Numbered from the stretch's first letter, positions 52,549-62,442 are shown. The stretch: 64,000 nucleotides of DNA from Frigoriflavimonas asaccharolytica (GCF_013294015.1 NZ_JABSNO010000014.1:17707-81706), one strand, 5' to 3'. The notes: a model not told the origin generated them from the letters alone. Numbers and translations are program-made.

Positions 52549-54183
52549 TTACACAGATTTCTTATTTCTGCTTTGCAATTTCTTGATTAAAGTGTAAAAA
52601 ACCAAAAACCCGAGAATATAAATGCAAATTCTCGTGAGTAAATCTCCGTATTTAACGTAGAAAGTTTGACCATCGTACAATTTAATTTTTGCAAAAAGCG
52701 CTGTTTGGTCCTCGTACAAGGTGTCTTCTTCTATCTCTCCTTTTGCGTTGATGTGAGCGGAAATCCCACTATTAGCAGCTCTTGCAATTTCTCTTCTTGT
52801 CTCAATTGCACGCAATTTTGCATAAGAAAGCAATTGTTTGTGACCTTGCGTTACACCCCACCAAGAATCATTAGTTACAATGGCGAGAAAATTTGCACCT
52901 TTTTTTACATAGTCTGTTACAAATTCGCCGTAGATACTTTCATAGCAGATGATGGGCGCTACTTTTCCTTTATTAAAATTATTTGCAAATACTTTTCTTT
53001 CCTTGCTTATTCCTAAAGAAGTTACGCTACCACCAAGATCAATCATTGCGTTTCCTAAAATTGGTTTAAAAAACTTCATATAAGGGAAAATTTCTACACC
53101 AGGCACCAATTTTCCTTTGTGATAAGCTTCTACTTTCTGGTTGGGAATTATTTGTACCGCCGTATTATAACTTTCTGCCCAAATTCCTGGTTGCAATTCG
53201 TAAGCACTAGTATTTTCTGGTTTAGTTTGAGAAATTTTGTGAGAAGAAATGCCCGAAATAAAAACTGAGTTTGGTTTGGTTTGTAGAAAAGATTTCACAT
53301 CATTCAATAAAAAACTATCTTCAAATCCGCCTTCCGAAATAGAACCTCTTCCTGGAATTGCCGTTTCTGGGGCAATGTAAAAATCTATTCTCCCCTTAGA
53401 ATTTTCCTCAGCAAGTTTCAAAACATCTTTTAAAATTTGTATGCTGTCTTTGCTGTATTTTTCGTTGTAAGGATCGAGATCTGGTTGTATCATCAATACG
53501 GACACTTCCCCAATTGGCTTTTCAGCAAAATTATTAAATTTAATAACAGAAATTATGATCGGAATCCCTATTAATAATGACGTAATAATAGAATTTGTGA
53601 CTAAAGATTTTATTTTTCTTCCAGCTTGCCACATTCTTACGGTATAAAAGATGAAAACATTGCACAATAATATCCAAAAGCTACCTCCAGTTGCGCCAAA
53701 AGTATCATACCATTGTATCAATTTTGGATACTCAGAAAATGCATTTCCTAAATTTAACCAAGGCCAAGAAATTTCCCAATTGAGATGTAGCTTTTCAAAA
53801 GCCATCCAAATTGCCACGAAAAACACCAAGCCAAAATAGGTTCCTTGCAATTTCTTGTACCAATGATACAGCATAAAAACAAAAGCATACAGCAACGAAT
53901 TTGTGATCACAGGAAGCACTACTGCAGCCATAGAATGCGTACCATCGGGATTCTTTGAGCCATACAACCAACCTGTAGTTACAATATTCCAAATGATAAA
54001 GGTTATATATGCCAGACCAAAAACCGACCAAGATTTTCTTTTCAGTTTAGAGAAATTGGTAATTTCGTGCTCCATCAAAAGTAGAGGAACCAATGCGAAA
54101 AATATAAAAATTGGGAAACCATATGTTGGCCAAGAAAGCGATAAAAGTATCGCGGAAAATAAGGAAAGAATAAGGTATTTCAT
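52549..54183 (-). CDS. lnt: Apolipoprotein N-acyltransferase
   Basis: 544 residues with eight or so membrane segments and a nitrilase-like domain in the middle. The catalytic triad is visible: Glu in FYIAPETAIPGRG, Lys in YHKGKLVPGVE and Cys in PIICYESIYGEFV. It transfers a third acyl chain to lipoproteins at the periplasmic face. A TAATTTTG box lies 17 bases upstream. Last of its strand run before the ABC ATPase gene. Confidence 0.95.
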   Translation of the reverse strand: MKYLILSLFSAILLSLSWPTYGFPIFIFFALVPLLLMEHEITNFSKLKRKSWSVFGLAYITFIIWNIVTTGWLYGSKNPDGTHSMAAVVLPVITNSLLYAFVFMLYHWYKKLQGTYFGLVFFVAIWMAFEKLHLNWEISWPWLNLGNAFSEYPKLIQWYDTFGATGGSFWILLCNVFIFYTVRMWQAGRKIKSLVTNSIITSLLIGIPIIISVIKFNNFAEKPIGEVSVLMIQPDLDPYNEKYSKDSIQILKDVLKLAEENSKGRIDFYIAPETAIPGRGSISEGGFEDSFLLNDVKSFLQTKPNSVFISGISSHKISQTKPENTSAYELQPGIWAESYNTAVQIIPNQKVEAYHKGKLVPGVEIFPYMKFFKPILGNAMIDLGGSVTSLGISKERKVFANNFNKGKVAPIICYESIYGEFVTDYVKKGANFLAIVTNDSWWGVTQGHKQLLSYAKLRAIETRREIARAANSGISAHINAKGEIEEDTLYEDQTALFAKIKLYDGQTFYVKYGDLLTRICIYILGFLVFYTLIKKLQSRNKKSV

Positions 54184-54219
54184 TGCAGAAATTTATGGGC
54201 AAAATTAATAACTTGATTT

Positions 54220-55158
54220 TTAATTAAATTGAAGCTGAATTTTTTCATCTTTCAACTCACGATTGGTGTAAATAATAAGGTTTCTGTTTTCAATTTTTAT
54301 TTTATTCCAAAAAAAGCTTCCAGAAAAACGAGATTCCAAAACTTCTGCTGGAAAACCATCATCAACTACCGAAATTTCGTGCGGATACCAAGAGTTTTTA
54401 TGTAAGTTAAATAGAATTTTCTCTTCATCCGAAAGAATATTTACCTCGCCAAAAAGCGCTGAAACATAAGAATTATAAGGGTTTTTAAAAATTTCTTCTG
54501 GCTTATCTTTTTGTATCAATCTGCCTTCTTGTAATACAATCAATTCGTCTAGCCAAGGCATCACTTCCAGAATTTCATGCGTAGAAATAATCAAAGAAAT
54601 ATTTTTTTCTTTCACATAATTAAATAATTTTTCTCGTAAAATTATCTTTCTAGAAAAATCTATATTGCTGAAAGGTTCGTCCAAAAGAAGCAATTTTGGC
54701 ATCACAGAAAGTGCTCTTGCTATTGCAATTCTCTGCTGTTGTCCACCACTTAAATTTTTTGGAAGTTCGTTTGCAAAATCTTGCATTCCCACAACATCCA
54801 ACAATTTTGCTACCTCATCATTTTTATCCACAAGATGGATATTAGAAATAAATTTTCCTACATTTTCTGCTACCGTTGCATACGGCATCAAATCATAATC
54901 TTGGGCTACCAATTTTATATTTTCTTCGCCAGGTACAATATTTCCTTTTGGCCCTTGCAGTTTAATGGCATCCAACATTATATCGCCTTCTTGCCAATCT
55001 AATAGCCCATAAATTAATTTTAATAAAGTAGATTTCCCGCAACCACTTTCGCCAGCAAGAGCAACTATCCTACCTTCATCTACTTTTAAATTTATATTAT
55101 TAAATAATTTTTTTTCTTGGGTATAAGAAAAATGAAGTTTGTTTAATTCTAATAGCAT
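54220..55158 (-). CDS. ABC transporter ATP-binding protein, solitary
   Basis: 312 residues. Walker A GESGCGKSTLLKLIYG (about residues 36-50), Q-loop KLVAQDYDLMPYAT, signature LSGGQQQRIAIARAL, Walker B LLLLDEPFSNID and the H-loop STHEIL. About 90 C-terminal residues form an extra domain as in MalK/FbpC-type ATPases. No permease or binding protein lies next to it, so its partner is elsewhere. A TAATTTTG box ends 4 bases before its ATG. Confidence 0.88.
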   Translation of the reverse strand: MLLELNKLHFSYTQEKKLFNNINLKVDEGRIVALAGESGCGKSTLLKLIYGLLDWQEGDIMLDAIKLQGPKGNIVPGEENIKLVAQDYDLMPYATVAENVGKFISNIHLVDKNDEVAKLLDVVGMQDFANELPKNLSGGQQQRIAIARALSVMPKLLLLDEPFSNIDFSRKIILREKLFNYVKEKNISLIISTHEILEVMPWLDELIVLQEGRLIQKDKPEEIFKNPYNSYVSALFGEVNILSDEEKILFNLHKNSWYPHEISVVDDGFPAEVLESRFSGSFFWNKIKIENRNLIIYTNRELKDEKIQLQFN

Positions 55159-55162
55159 TCTA

Positions 55163-55170
55163 CAAAATTA
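55163..55170 (-). promoter_or_regulatory. Candidate -7 box directly before the ABC ATPase gene
   Basis: TAATTTTG on the minus strand, 4 bases upstream of the ATG; implies an almost leaderless transcript if used. Confidence 0.3.
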
Positions 55171-55385
55171 AGGATTTGTTTTTAATCCAATTAAATTACC
55201 TTTTATTTCCTACTAAAATTTAATACTTAAAAATGACTAGAAAATTCAATTCAACTTTAATTCAAAAATTTCACAAATACTTTCCCTTATAAATACTTCA
55301 GATAGTTATTTTCAATGAGCACCATTTATTAAAATCGCTTTTATCAAAATTAAAAGTTTTATTTTCGCGTCTAAATAAAATTATT

Positions 55386-56045
55386 ATGAAAAAAAGATTT
55401 TTTATGCCAGTTTTGGCTTTAGCAATCACCTCTTTAACGATGACATCTTGTAAAAAGGACGTGCCATTAACGAGTGAAACGAAAGAAGTTGCAACCACAA
55501 AAGATGGCGCAGTATATACATTGGACACTGCTGCAAGTAAAGTAGATTGGAAAGGTTATAAAGTTGTAAAAACGGAAAGCACAAGCCATTTCGGAACGAT
55601 TATGTTTGAAAATGGAGAAGCAACAGTGAAAGATGGCAAACTAGAAAGTGGAAAATTCGTAGCGAATGTAAATACCTTATCAGCAGAAGATTTGAAAGAC
55701 GATGCTGAGCAAAAAGGCAAATTGGAAGGTCATTTAAAAAGTGGAGATTTCTTTGAAACAGAAAAATTTCCTACAGCAACCTATGAAATTACAAAAGTTT
55801 CTGCAACAGAAGGTGGAGATTACAACACACTTTTAGATGGAAATTTAACGATAAAAGGAATTACGAAACCAATACAATTTAAAGCAAATGTATCCGTAAA
55901 TGCTGGAGAACTTACCATTGCTACAGAACCTTTGGATGTAATGAGAGAAGATTTTGGCGTGAAATTTCAAATGCCAATTGAAAATGGTTTGTTGAAAAAC
56001 GAAGTAAACCTTCAGATTTTTATTAAAGCAAACGAAGCAAAATAA
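55386..56045 (+). CDS. YceI-like lipoprotein
   Basis: 219 residues with a lipoprotein signal ending MTSC (Cys22). The YceI lipocalin-like domain starts about residue 48: YTLDTAASKVDWKGYKVVKT, SHFGTIMFENGEATVKDG, DFFETEKFPTATYEITKV and the end ...FGVKFQMPIENGLLKNEVN. These proteins bind amphiphilic or isoprenoid ligands in the periplasm. Upstream TATTTTCG (55360-55367) resembles a -7 box. Followed by an inverted-repeat element and a terminator. Confidence 0.92.
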   Translation: MKKRFFMPVLALAITSLTMTSCKKDVPLTSETKEVATTKDGAVYTLDTAASKVDWKGYKVVKTESTSHFGTIMFENGEATVKDGKLESGKFVANVNTLSAEDLKDDAEQKGKLEGHLKSGDFFETEKFPTATYEITKVSATEGGDYNTLLDGNLTIKGITKPIQFKANVSVNAGELTIATEPLDVMREDFGVKFQMPIENGLLKNEVNLQIFIKANEAK

Positions 56046-56069
56046 TTTTTTTAAAAATTGATTTCATTC

Positions 56070-56195
56070 ACCACAAAAGAAACAAAATTGTAAAGTATTT
56101 TCAAACTTAATTAAAGTGAAAATAAGCGTTTTAAAAATTTATTTTTCTTCTAAAACTCATTATTTTTAAATTTTTCTTTTTGTGCCTTTTGTGGT
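56070..56195. repeat. Inverted-repeat element between yceI-like and pheS
   Basis: Arms ACCACAAAAGAAACAAAA (56070-56087) and TTTTGTGCCTTTTGTGGT (56177-56194) match at 16 of 18 positions, separated by about 90 bases. ACCACAAAAG-type repeats occur widely in Flavobacteria. No ORF inside. Confidence 0.5.
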
Positions 56196-56201
56196 TAAAA
56201 T

Positions 56202-56235
56202 AATCCTGCGATTTCAGAATTGTAGGATTTTTTTT
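56202..56235 (+). terminator. Terminator upstream of pheS
   Basis: 12-bp stem AATCCTGCGATT / AATTGTAGGATT with two G-U pairs and loop TCAG, then eight T. It probably ends the yceI-like transcript about 160 bases from its stop. Confidence 0.75.
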
Positions 56236-56266
56236 GTTTTCATTTTAGCACCTTGCTACAAATTCG

Positions 56267-56274
56267 TATTTTTG
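56267..56274 (+). promoter_or_regulatory. Candidate -7 box before pheS
   Basis: TATTTTTG (TAnnTTTG type), 16 bases before the pheS ATG; it lies after the terminator at 56202-56235. Confidence 0.4.
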
Positions 56275-56290
56275 CACTTTAAATAAAAAA

Positions 56291-57301
56291 ATGTTAGACA
56301 ATATAGATCAATTAATTACAGATATCGATAGTTTTCAATCTTCAAATAAAGATGAGATTGAGCAATTTCGTATAAAATACAACGGTAAAAAAGGTATTTT
56401 GAATGATCTTTTTGCACAATTCAAAGAAGTGCCAAATGAGCAAAAAAAGGAGTTTGGACAAAAAACAAATGCTGTAAAACAAGCATTCAACGCAAAAATG
56501 GAATCTTTGCAAGTTGCAGAAATTTCTACAAAATTCATTAATAAAGAAGATCTTACAAGACCTGGTTTTCCTTTGGAATTAGGAAGCAGACATCCGATTA
56601 ATTTGGTGAAAAATAGAATTATAGAAATTTTTAATTCCATCGGTTTTGCAGTAGCAGACGGACCAGAAATTGAAGACGATTGGCACAATTTTTCTGCTTT
56701 AAATTTACCAGAATACCATCCTGCAAGAGATATGCAAGATACTTTTTTCATAGAAACAGATCCGGACATTTTGTTGAGAACGCACACTTCTTCCGTACAA
56801 ATCCGCTACATGGAAAACAACAAACCGCCGATTAGAATACTTTCGCCGGGAAGAGTTTTCCGTAATGAAGCCGTTTCTTCTCGTTCGCATTGTATATTTC
56901 ATCAAATTGAAGGTTTGTACATCGATGAAAAAGTGAGTTTTGCAGATTTGAAACAGACTTTAGAATATTTCACCACCGCACTTTTCGGAAAATCTAAAAT
57001 ACGATTGAGACCTAGTTATTTCCCATTTACCGAGCCAAGTGCAGAAGTAGATGTGTATTGGGGATTGAATTCTGAAACAGATTACCGCATCACAAAAGGA
57101 ACAGGTTGGCTAGAAATTATGGGATGTGGAATGGTAGATCCTGCAGTTTTGACGAATGTAAACATAGATCCAGAACAATATTCTGGCTACGCTTTTGGGA
57201 TGGGAATAGAAAGAATTGTAATGCTGCTGCACCAAATGGGCGATATTCGCATGTTTTTTGAAAATGATAAAAGGATGTTGGAGCAGTTTAAAGGACTTTA
57301 A
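56291..57301 (+). CDS. pheS: Phenylalanine-tRNA ligase alpha subunit
   Basis: 336 residues, full length. N-terminal coiled coil (about 1-85), then class II core: [49 protein letters not shown] (motif 2, shown in part) and [20 protein letters not shown] (motif 3). It charges tRNA-Phe with PheT. pheT is not next to it here; the next gene is on the other strand. Confidence 0.97.
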   Translation: MLDNIDQLITDIDSFQSSNKDEIEQFRIKYNGKKGILNDLFAQFKEVPNEQKKEFGQKTNAVKQAFNAKMESLQVAEISTKFINKEDLTRPGFPLELGSRHPINLVKNRIIEIFNSIGFAVADGPEIEDDWHNFSALNLPEYHPARDMQDTFFIETDPDILLRTHTSSVQIRYMENNKPPIRILSPGRVFRNEAVSSRSHCIFHQIEGLYIDEKVSFADLKQTLEYFTTALFGKSKIRLRPSYFPFTEPSAEVDVYWGLNSETDYRITKGTGWLEIMGCGMVDPAVLTNVNIDPEQYSGYAFGMGIERIVMLLHQMGDIRMFFENDKRMLEQFKGL

Positions 57302-57387
57302 ATAGACTTTGAGAAAATAGATGATAATAGATTATCTTTTATTTTTAATGCACCAACATAAGCATCTATTCCTTTCAATTTAATTAT

Positions 57388-57427
57388 TTTCCAATTTTTT
57401 GGAACTTGCATTTCAAAAAATTGGAAA
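57388..57427. terminator. Hairpin between convergent pheS and DUF5916 genes
   Basis: 14-bp inverted repeat TTTCCAATTTTTTG / CAAAAAATTGGAAA with a 12-base loop, followed on the plus strand by TCTAG and a run of T. Candidate bidirectional terminator. The rest of the 149-base gap shows nothing. Confidence 0.5.
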
Positions 57428-57450
57428 TCTAGTTTTTTTGATGGTTCAAT

Positions 57451-59859
57451 CTAATTAAATACTTTCTTCACCTTATTATAATCTAAAAAGTAAGTAATCT
57501 TCAAAGATAAATTATTCGCCATTGGTTCATTAAACAATTGTTGAAAATTGTTTTTAAAATTTATCCTCGATTCCGAAAGATAATTTTGCGTAGCATTTCT
57601 GAACAATAACGTAAGGTTACTTCCCGGTGCAAACCACCAACTGTAGCGCAAATCTACATTCCAGGTGTTGAAAGTTTCATTGTCTTTATTGAAAGTTGGA
57701 GCGTTTGTGAGCGTTCCGTCTTGATTTAAAGAATAAAATTGATTGTTGTTTACTTCCGAATAATAATGGCGAAATGCGAAATTCAAACCCATTTTATCGT
57801 TGATGGTATATTGCGCACCAATTCTATTCTCTGCGGAGTTTACACGTCTTCTACTGATGAAAATATCATCTGTATTTCTGCCCGCAAATCCTGTTTCGTT
57901 GTTGCTATTTTGAAAATTATTGTCATAATAGGCAGATATTTTATCTGAAAATCGATAGCTAAAATAGGAATTAAAATTTACTGTATTTCTCGCTTTTTCA
58001 TCGTAGGCATAATAGTCTACAGATAGATTGTACCTAAATTTTTTGCGAGAATCAGAATTGTACCACAGCCAAGAATCAAAATATCCTGGAAGTTGCAAAT
58101 ATCTTCCAAATCTTCTTGGCTCGTAGAAATCGTTTTCTTTGGTGAAGGAAACTTCTATACCACCACCAAAGTTGCGAAATTCTTTGTCTGTAAAACTAAT
58201 ATTAGAATTCAATTCTAAGCGTCCGTAAAGATCGGTTTCCAATCTTCTTCTGTGAGAAAGATTGGTATTGATGTTAATATTATTAAATCTTTTGGTAGGT
58301 TGCAAAATTCTGAAACCATAGTAAGCGTTTGCATCGAAATAATTTGTACCACCGGTATATCCTAAGTCATCTATGTTGTAATCTTTTGTTCTAACCTCAG
58401 TATTGAATGAAAACCTGTGTTTACCAGAAATTTTCCCGAATCCGGCAGAAAGTTCTGTTCCAAATATATCTTCTCCATCTTTCACCCAGCTTCCTTTCGC
58501 ATTCCCGAAAAAATTGTAGGTATTTGCTTTGTTGGTAAGGTCCAAAAGCAGCGCAGAAACATTGGCATCTCGAAAGTCACCTTCTCGCAATGTACTTGTA
58601 TTCACAAAAGCTAGAGAAGAATTTTCTCGAAATCTTTGGTCCAAGACAAGCACATTATAATTTGCAAGTGGCTCTACAATTTCTTCTCTTGTTTCGCCAG
58701 TTATTTCATTTTTTATGGTAGCTCTTGCCCTTTCTGTAATCCCATTAAAAACACCAATTCCTAAACCAGTACTTGTTCTGCCAGAAATTTTTGTAGCATT
58801 TATTAATTTTACTTCTGTAGGATATATTTCTACATTTTCGTCGTCATTTGTATTTGGATATCGGGAAGGTGAGCCACCAACTCTGCGAGAATAAAATAAA
58901 TTTCCTTTGTTGAATAGTTCTGTACCTTCTGTGAAAAATGATCTTTGCTCTTCAAACTGCTGCTCAAAAGGAGATAAATTCAAAACTCGACGATCGATAT
59001 TGGCTTGCCCAAAATCTGGAATTAGGGTTGTATCTAGTGTAAATGCATCACTTATTCCGTATTTTACATCCATTCCACCATTGATGCTTTGCGTACTTTG
59101 CCCATCGTAGGAATTGGTGTACGTAGAAAAATAGGGCAAAAATGATAGTCTAATTGGTGGATTTATGTTTTCTATTCCCAATAAATTTCCATCATAGAGC
59201 AAAGAAGAACCTTTGGTATTATCTACCATATTCCAATCGTACGAAGTTCTGGTTCTTTGTATTCTACGGAAAAAATTGATTCCCCAGTTTTGTTCGGCTT
59301 TTTTTGGAAATCTGAGTTCAAAGTAAGGAATTCTAATTTCCACCGTCCAACCTTGGTCGTCTATATGTGCCGCGCTTTGCCAAACTGCGTTCCAAGAGCT
59401 GTCTTCGCCGTTGTCTGTCGTTATTTTTGCGTCATATTGTACTCCAGTTGGCATTACCAAAAATTGCAGACTCTGCTGCTTATCATTATATCCATTGATG
59501 AGCACAGCAAAAATATCATCATTTCCTACATCATCTCTTTCTACTAATTCTTTTTGTATTAAATGTGGCTCTGGATCATACATTCTTGCAGCAATATATA
59601 GTCCATCATCATCGTATAGAATCTTTACTTCTGTCCTTTTATCTTCAGATTCTGGTGCTCCATTATTTGGGTCTCTTTCTATAAAATTCTTTGCAACAGG
59701 TACATTCATCCAGGCTTCGTCATCTAGAATTCCATCAATTTTTATGTTGGATGTTTTTTTGCTCGTAATCAAAGTTTTACGTTTTATACTATCCTGCTTT
59801 TTTATTTGTGCGTTAAAAGAAAGATTAAAACAAAAAAATAATAGGATTAAATATCTCAT
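57451..59859 (-). CDS. DUF5916 outer-membrane protein with N-terminal CBM9-like domain
   Basis: 802 residues with a signal peptide (ends FNAQ). Residues about 35-240 form a carbohydrate-binding family 9-like domain: IKIDGILDDEAWMNVPVAKNF, TEVKILYDDDGLYIAARMYD and WTVEIRIPYFELRFPK. The remainder is a long barrel-like region ending with LSLKITYFLDYNKVKKVFN. DUF5916 proteins are large surface barrels of Bacteroidota with unknown function. It has no neighbour on its strand within 100 bases. Confidence 0.85.
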   Translation of the reverse strand: MRYLILLFFCFNLSFNAQIKKQDSIKRKTLITSKKTSNIKIDGILDDEAWMNVPVAKNFIERDPNNGAPESEDKRTEVKILYDDDGLYIAARMYDPEPHLIQKELVERDDVGNDDIFAVLINGYNDKQQSLQFLVMPTGVQYDAKITTDNGEDSSWNAVWQSAAHIDDQGWTVEIRIPYFELRFPKKAEQNWGINFFRRIQRTRTSYDWNMVDNTKGSSLLYDGNLLGIENINPPIRLSFLPYFSTYTNSYDGQSTQSINGGMDVKYGISDAFTLDTTLIPDFGQANIDRRVLNLSPFEQQFEEQRSFFTEGTELFNKGNLFYSRRVGGSPSRYPNTNDDENVEIYPTEVKLINATKISGRTSTGLGIGVFNGITERARATIKNEITGETREEIVEPLANYNVLVLDQRFRENSSLAFVNTSTLREGDFRDANVSALLLDLTNKANTYNFFGNAKGSWVKDGEDIFGTELSAGFGKISGKHRFSFNTEVRTKDYNIDDLGYTGGTNYFDANAYYGFRILQPTKRFNNININTNLSHRRRLETDLYGRLELNSNISFTDKEFRNFGGGIEVSFTKENDFYEPRRFGRYLQLPGYFDSWLWYNSDSRKKFRYNLSVDYYAYDEKARNTVNFNSYFSYRFSDKISAYYDNNFQNSNNETGFAGRNTDDIFISRRRVNSAENRIGAQYTINDKMGLNFAFRHYYSEVNNNQFYSLNQDGTLTNAPTFNKDNETFNTWNVDLRYSWWFAPGSNLTLLFRNATQNYLSESRINFKNNFQQLFNEPMANNLSLKITYFLDYNKVKKVFN

Positions 59860-59912
59860 GAAAAAGTTTGGTTATTAATTTTCTATAAGTGTGAAAATCG
59901 GAAAAATTGTTA

Positions 59913-59941
59913 CAAAAAAAACACCGACAATTGCCGATGTT
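59913..59941 (-). terminator. Terminator after DUF3108 gene
   Basis: On the minus strand AACATCGGCAA / TTGTCGGTGTT with two wobble pairs and a T run of eight. Confidence 0.75.
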
Positions 59942-59964
59942 AATTTTATTTAATATTGAAGAAT

Positions 59965-60738
59965 TTATTTAAAATTCAAGGTATACTTTACGTTTTTGTA
60001 ATCGCTAATGCTCGCCTTCAAAGATCCAACAGCTAATTCTGCTTTAATGCTTATTGGCACATGGTTTTTATCATTGCTTACCCAAAGTGTAACTCCCTCC
60101 TTTTCTTTAAAAACTCTTCCACTTTTTACCAATGGTATTACTTTCAAACAACTTATTTTTCCATATTTCGTATCTACATCTTCTATTCCCGTTACTCTTA
60201 ATTGAAAAGGAAACATTTCATCATCTATCCAAATATTAAGGTTCTTCACCATTCCAACCTTTAATTCCGAAGAATCTAAAGATCTTAAATAGTAGAAGGC
60301 AGAAAGCATATCTTGCACTCCTTTCACAGAATTTATAACTTTAGAACTATTCGCAGATTTCTCTTTGTCGGTTAATATTAAAGTATGATTATCATGGTTG
60401 AATACCGTCTGAAAATGCTGAGTGTAACCACCCTCTTTCACATTTCTTACATAATAACTGGGCAAACCAGTTTTCATATTGATAAAACTCTCATAATTAT
60501 CTTCTACTTTAAAAAAAGTTCGCACGGCGCCCGTTGTTTTCCCGTATCCTTTCACATAAAAATGAGGCTCACCTTGAAAATTCGTTTGCAGCGTACTTAG
60601 TGTTGCTGTTCCAGCATTCAAAAAGCCATAGTGAATCCTGTAAGAAAGTTGTTCTCCAGAATTTATATTATCAAATTTTTGGCTTTGCATATAGCCAGCC
60701 ATCAAAAATGCTATTATTAAGGTAAAAATCTTTTTCAT
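59965..60738 (-). CDS. DUF3108 domain exported protein
   Basis: 257 residues with a signal peptide (ends GYMQSQ). DUF3108 features: GEQLSYRIHYGFLNAGTATL, VRTFFKVEDNYESFINMKTG, VKGVQDMLSAFYYLRSL and INIWIDDEMFPFQLRVTG-like region (real text LNIWIDDEMFPFQLRVTGIE). A periplasmic beta-sheet protein, function unknown. Alone on the minus strand between DUF5916 and the oxidoreductase genes. Confidence 0.85.
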   Translation of the reverse strand: MKKIFTLIIAFLMAGYMQSQKFDNINSGEQLSYRIHYGFLNAGTATLSTLQTNFQGEPHFYVKGYGKTTGAVRTFFKVEDNYESFINMKTGLPSYYVRNVKEGGYTQHFQTVFNHDNHTLILTDKEKSANSSKVINSVKGVQDMLSAFYYLRSLDSSELKVGMVKNLNIWIDDEMFPFQLRVTGIEDVDTKYGKISCLKVIPLVKSGRVFKEKEGVTLWVSNDKNHVPISIKAELAVGSLKASISDYKNVKYTLNFK

Positions 60739-60936
60739 TTTTATATTTATGTTTTTTTTGTTTAATAAATATCATCTGTGGAATTCTTTTCTTATTAGCA
60801 AAATTGACAACAATGATTTTCTAGCAACACTTTTGCAAATAGTTTGCCAATATAAAAAATAAACACAAAATGATAAATATCAATGCCAAAAGCCTTCATT
60901 AAAAATTATTTAAACTAGAATTATTTTTAAATTTAG

Positions 60937-60944
60937 TATTTTTG
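60937..60944 (+). promoter_or_regulatory. Candidate -7 box before ferredoxin reductase
   Basis: TATTTTTG (TAnnTTTG type), about 19 bases before the ATG at 60964. Confidence 0.4.
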
Positions 60945-60963
60945 TCATAACAAATTTTTTATA

Positions 60964-62016
60964 ATGATTACCACAGATATATTGATAATAGGAGCAGGAC
61001 CAACGGGATTATTTGCAGTTTTTGAAGCAGGACTTTTAAAAATGAAATGTCACATTATTGATGCATTGCCACAATCTGGCGGACAATTGACAGAGCTTTA
61101 TCCAAAAAAACCAATATTTGATATTCCAGGATATCCATCTGTAAATGCTGGAGAATTAATAGATAATTTGATGGAACAAATAAAACAATTTCAACCTGGT
61201 TTTACATTGGGCGAAACTGCAGTTTCATTAAACAAAATAGACGAAGAATGGTTTGAAGTTATTACCAACAAAGGAACTATACATCGTGCAAAAGCAGTTG
61301 CGATTGCAGGTGGATTGGGAACATTTGAACCAAGAAAACCACCATTGGAAAATTTGGAGATGTATGAAGAAAATGGTGTAGAATACTTTGTAAAAGAACC
61401 AGAAAATTTTCGAGATAAAGATATTGTAATAGCGGGTGGCGGAGATTCTGCATTGGATTGGAGTATTTTTCTTTCCAATATTGCAAAATCTGTAACCTTA
61501 ATTCATAGAAGAAATGAATTTCGTGGCGCTTTAGATTCTGTAGAAAAAGTACAAGAATTGAAAGATGCGGGAAAAATAAAACTAATAACTCCAGCAGAAG
61601 TTATCGGCCTAAAAGGCGATGGAAAAATAGAAGCCATCACTATAAAAACAGATGATGAAACGTATGATTTGGAAACAGAATATTTCATTCCATTGTTTGG
61701 TTTAACTCCAAAATTGGGAGATATAGCCAATTGGGGATTAGAAATTCAGAAAAATGCAATCGTTGTAAATAACGCTTTAGATTACCAAACAAACAGAGAA
61801 GGAATCTACGCAATTGGTGATGTAAATACTTATCCGGGGAAAATGAAACTAATTTTATGCGGATTTCACGAAGCAACCTTGATGTGCCAAAGCGTATACC
61901 AAAGATTGAATCCAGGCAAAAAATTTGTTTTAAAATACACAACAGTGAGTGGTGTAGATGGTTTTGACGGTACTAGAAAAGAAGCGGAAAAAGCTGTAGT
62001 AAAAAAAATAGATTAA
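60964..62016 (+). CDS. Ferredoxin-NADP reductase (TrxR-like)
   Basis: 350 residues. FAD-binding ILIIGAGPTGLFAVFEAGLL, SGGQLTELYP, NADP-binding DIVIAGGGDSALDWSIFL (about 148-165) and the late IYAIGDVNTYPGKMKLILCG. No redox-active CxxC is present, as in ferredoxin-NADP reductases of the TrxR-like group. The ferredoxin gene starts 31 bases after its stop, consistent with a working pair. Confidence 0.9.
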   Translation: MITTDILIIGAGPTGLFAVFEAGLLKMKCHIIDALPQSGGQLTELYPKKPIFDIPGYPSVNAGELIDNLMEQIKQFQPGFTLGETAVSLNKIDEEWFEVITNKGTIHRAKAVAIAGGLGTFEPRKPPLENLEMYEENGVEYFVKEPENFRDKDIVIAGGGDSALDWSIFLSNIAKSVTLIHRRNEFRGALDSVEKVQELKDAGKIKLITPAEVIGLKGDGKIEAITIKTDDETYDLETEYFIPLFGLTPKLGDIANWGLEIQKNAIVVNNALDYQTNREGIYAIGDVNTYPGKMKLILCGFHEATLMCQSVYQRLNPGKKFVLKYTTVSGVDGFDGTRKEAEKAVVKKID

Positions 62017-62047
62017 TATTATTAAGAATCATTCATCAATAATAAAT

Positions 62048-62380
62048 ATGACCGACATAAATTTAAAAATAACAGACAGAGACGGAGTTTTACACGAAAT
62101 TATTGCGCCCACAGATATGTCTATGAATTTGATGGAAGTTATACGTTCCTACGAATTAGCAGAAGAAGGCACGGTGGGAGTTTGCGGAGGAATGGCAATG
62201 TGTGCATCTTGCCAATGCTACATATTGGATGGTTCTCAAAAATTAATAGAAATGGGAGATGAAGAAGATGCCATGCTGGGAGAGGCATTTCATACAAAAG
62301 AAAATAGCAGATTGGGTTGTCAAATTTTCATCACAGAAGAAATAGATGGTCTGGAAGTGGAAATTGCTCCTTATCCTTAA
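62048..62380 (+). CDS. 2Fe-2S ferredoxin (adrenodoxin type)
   Basis: 110 residues. Cluster ligands are Cys46, Cys52 and Cys55 in VGVCGGMAMCASCQCYILDG and Cys91 in RLGCQIFI, a Cys-x5-Cys-x2-Cys spacing of the ISC/adrenodoxin group. Electron carrier for the reductase encoded just upstream. Possible partners include the hydroxylase or Fe-S assembly proteins elsewhere. Confidence 0.93.
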   Translation: MTDINLKITDRDGVLHEIIAPTDMSMNLMEVIRSYELAEEGTVGVCGGMAMCASCQCYILDGSQKLIEMGDEEDAMLGEAFHTKENSRLGCQIFITEEIDGLEVEIAPYP

Positions 62381-62442
62381 TTTTAAAATAAAAATTTGTA
62401 GTTAAATAATTTTCCTATTTTTAACGCAATAAATAAACAAAC

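Noticed and set aside
56335..56787. 150-codon open frame antisense to pheS
   Set aside because: It is wholly inside a highly conserved gene and shows no recognised features.
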